The position numbers and the translations under genes were made by a program. The notes under the pieces are model-generated. The model saw only the letters and a list, made by a program, of their open reading frames with translations. It did not search any database and was not told where the DNA came from. Below, piece after piece: positions 5,210-6,650 of a DNA stretch of 6,650 bases. Source of the stretch: an uncultured Polymorphobacter sp. (GTDB lineage: Bacteria; Pseudomonadota; Alphaproteobacteria; Sphingomonadales; Sphingomonadaceae); assembly GCA_937871645.1 (NCBI GenBank), contig CALMPZ010000265.1:1-6650 (forward strand), written 5' to 3'. Positions within the stretch are counted from its first letter, which is position 1; each line of letters starts with the position of its first letter.

Positions 5210-6580
5210 ATGGCAGCGCCGCAGATTATTTGGTTTCGGCAGGACTTGCGGATTGAGGATCAGGCCGCCGTTGCGGCGGCCGCAGCTGCGGGACCGGTGA
5301 TCGCCGTCTATGTGCTCGATGATGCAACGCCCGGCGAACGCCGCATGGGCGGGGCATCGCGCTGGTGGCTGCACCACAGCCTCGCCGCGCTCGACACCGC
5401 ACTCGCCGCACGCGGCGCCCGGTTGCTGCTGCTGCGCGGCCGCGCCGGCGTCGTGTTGCCCGAACTCGCCGCCGCCACCGGCGCGACAACGGTCCATGCA
5501 CTGCACCACTACGAACCCTATGCGCTGACCCAGCAAGCCGAAGTCGCCAAGCGGCTCGACCTGCGGCTGCATGACGGACTGACCTTGCTGCCGCCAGACG
5601 CACTGACCACCGGCGGCGGTGGTCGCTACCGCATCTTCACGCCCTGGTGGAACGCGCTGCAAACGCATATGCCGCCGCACACGCCGCAGCCGGGACCGAC
5701 GCGTTTCGAATTGGCCCCCGCACCCGCCGGCGACACGCTCGCCGACTGGGCGCTGCTGCCGACACGGCCCGACTGGGCGACGGGGTTTCGCGACTGGCAG
5801 CCGGGCGAAGCCGGCGCACACGCAAGGCTCGATGCCTTCGCCGGCCACGTCGCGGGCTATGATAAAGGACGCAATTTCCCGGCGCAGCAAGCCACCTCGC
5901 GGCTGTCGCCGCACCTGCATTTCGGCGAGATTTCGCCGGCGCAAGTCTGGGCGCGGCTGGCCGGCCAGCCCGGCGCGATGCCGTTCCTGCGCCAGATCGG
6001 CTGGCGCGACTTTGCCGTGCAAACGCTCGACGCCTTCCCCGACTTGCACTGGCGGGCGATGCGCCCTGAATTTGACCGCATCGCCTTCACGGACGTTGAT
6101 GGCGGCGACGGCGCCTACCAACTGACAGCTTGGCAGCGCGGCCGTACCGGCTATCCGATCGTCGATGCCGGCATGCGCGAACTCTGGGCGACCGGCTGGA
6201 TGCACAACCGCGTCCGCATGATCGCCGCAAGCTTCCTGACCAAGCACCTGCTCATCGACTGGCGCCACGGCGAACGCTGGTTCTGGGATACGCTGGTCGA
6301 TGCCGACCTCGCCAACAACGCCATGGGCTGGCAATGGGTGATGGGCTCGGGCGTCGACGCCGCGCCCTATTACCGCATCTTCGCCCCCGTCACCCAAAGC
6401 GCCAAATTCGACGCCGCCGCCTATATCCGGCGCTGGGTGCCCGAGCTCGCCGGACTGCCCGACAAGGCCATCCATGCCCCCTGGGAACATGGTGGCGCAC
6501 GCGGCTACCCGCCGCCGATTGTCGATCATGCGGCGGCGCGGGCGCGGGCCTTGGCGGCGTTCGAGGCAATGAAGGTTTAA
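5210..6580 (+). CDS. phrB: Class I deoxyribodipyrimidine photolyase (cryptochrome/photolyase family)
   Basis: FAD enzyme (456 aa) that uses blue/near-UV light to split cyclobutane pyrimidine dimers in DNA. The N-terminal Rossmann-type antenna domain starts MAAPQIIWFRQDLRIEDQAAV; the EPYA motif is part of HALHHYEPYALTQQ. The FAD domain carries TSRLSPHLHFGEISP (229-243), GWRDF (264-268), WQRGRTGYPIVDAGMRELW (308-326), WMHNRVRM (330-337), and NNAMGWQW (369-376) followed by DAAPYYRIFAPVTQ. N333, R334, M337, W351, N370 and W374 match N341, R342, M345, W359, N378 and W382 of the E. coli enzyme with a constant offset of 8. Two key positions differ: Gln262 stands where E. coli has Glu274, and the outer triad Trp306 appears to be Phe293. 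The start at 5210 has AGGA at 5200-5203; a longer open frame from 5111 only reads through the repeat. The gene is bracketed by direct repeats. CPD repair is likely but not certain given the two changes. Confidence 0.88.
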   Translation: MAAPQIIWFRQDLRIEDQAAVAAAAAAGPVIAVYVLDDATPGERRMGGASRWWLHHSLAALDTALAARGARLLLLRGRAGVVLPELAAATGATTVHALHHYEPYALTQQAEVAKRLDLRLHDGLTLLPPDALTTGGGGRYRIFTPWWNALQTHMPPHTPQPGPTRFELAPAPAGDTLADWALLPTRPDWATGFRDWQPGEAGAHARLDAFAGHVAGYDKGRNFPAQQATSRLSPHLHFGEISPAQVWARLAGQPGAMPFLRQIGWRDFAVQTLDAFPDLHWRAMRPEFDRIAFTDVDGGDGAYQLTAWQRGRTGYPIVDAGMRELWATGWMHNRVRMIAASFLTKHLLIDWRHGERWFWDTLVDADLANNAMGWQWVMGSGVDAAPYYRIFAPVTQSAKFDAAAYIRRWVPELAGLPDKAIHAPWEHGGARGYPPPIVDHAAARARALAAFEAMKV

Positions 6581-6582
6581 GG

Positions 6583-6618
6583 GCCTCCGGCGGGCAGGCC
6601 TGAGGCCTGCACCCATTT
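6583..6618 (+). repeat. REP-like GC-rich hairpin repeat, copy 2
   Basis: Begins two bases after the photolyase stop, in the same orientation as copy 1, with one difference in 36 bp. GCAGGCCTGAGGCCTGC (6594-6610) is a perfect 7-pair stem with a TGA loop. At this position the transcript hairpin could protect or terminate the photolyase mRNA. No T-run follows, so it is not a classical intrinsic terminator. Confidence 0.82.
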
Positions 6619-6650
6619 GAAGAGCGCATAACAATTGGGTGCAGGCCTCA
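6601..6650. repeat. 15-bp perfect inverted repeat: copy 2 and an inverted copy 3 cut by the window edge
   Basis: TGAGGCCTGCACCCA (6601-6615) and TGGGTGCAGGCCTCA (6636-6650) are exact reverse complements around a 20-base, comparatively AT-rich spacer. The right arm is the start of a third, inverted copy of the 36-bp element and probably continues past base 6650. Two repeats facing each other across a short spacer is the arrangement of paired REP (BIME-like) elements. The long arm pairing competes with the local TGA-loop hairpin of copy 2. Confidence 0.8.

Noticed and set aside
5198..6634. A 478-codon minus-strand open frame opposite the photolyase gene
   Set aside because: Low-complexity, Gly/Arg/Ala-rich translation with no recognisable domain, while the plus-strand frame is a clear photolyase; it also runs through the repeat at 6583-6618.
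5161..6650. CRISPR-like reading of the repeated hairpins
   Set aside because: Only two direct copies 1.4 kb apart plus an inverted partial one, with a gene between them; there is no regular spacer array and no cas gene.

Overview
The window is GC-rich, compactly organised bacterial chromosomal DNA. The protein families and the style of the small anti-sigma gene point to an alphaproteobacterium, most likely of the Sphingomonadales. That placement is inference from protein flavour only; no marker gene is present. There are seven protein genes, no RNA genes and no recognisable transposase.

Positions 1-2602 hold the end of korA and all of korB. These are the two subunits of a 2-oxoacid:ferredoxin (2-oxoglutarate type) oxidoreductase, which converts 2-oxoglutarate and CoA to succinyl-CoA, CO2 and reduced ferredoxin. 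No ferredoxin or additional kor subunit gene follows.

Positions 2603-4208 hold a compact three-gene signalling operon: an ECF sigma factor, a small single-span anti-sigma factor without cysteines, and a secreted Met/His-rich helical protein of the periplasmic metal-sensor (CnrX/CpxP/ZraP-like) kind. Both junctions are stop/start overlaps (GTGA, ATGA). The likely logic is that the periplasmic protein senses metal or envelope stress, the membrane anti-sigma releases the sigma factor, and the sigma factor transcribes its regulon. The 45-base gap upstream contains a strong imperfect hairpin that ends four bases before the sigma start codon, and no Shine-Dalgarno sequence is visible there.

Positions 4216-5094 (minus strand) hold a fold-type IV PLP enzyme whose active-site residues match D-amino-acid transaminase. 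It converges on the signalling operon with a 7-base gap.

Positions 5210-6580 (plus strand) hold a class I photolyase, divergent from the transaminase. It has most CPD-photolyase signatures. The position of the substrate-contacting Glu (E274 in E. coli) is Gln, and the outer Trp of the electron-transfer triad (W306) appears to be Phe. The gene is bracketed by two direct copies of a 36-bp GC-rich hairpin repeat that differ at one base. A third, inverted piece runs off the right edge and forms a perfect 15-bp inverted repeat with the second copy.

The best candidates for something unusual are the repeat-bracketed divergent photolyase and the way expression of the ECF operon starts. Nothing seen amounts to a clearly new multi-gene system.
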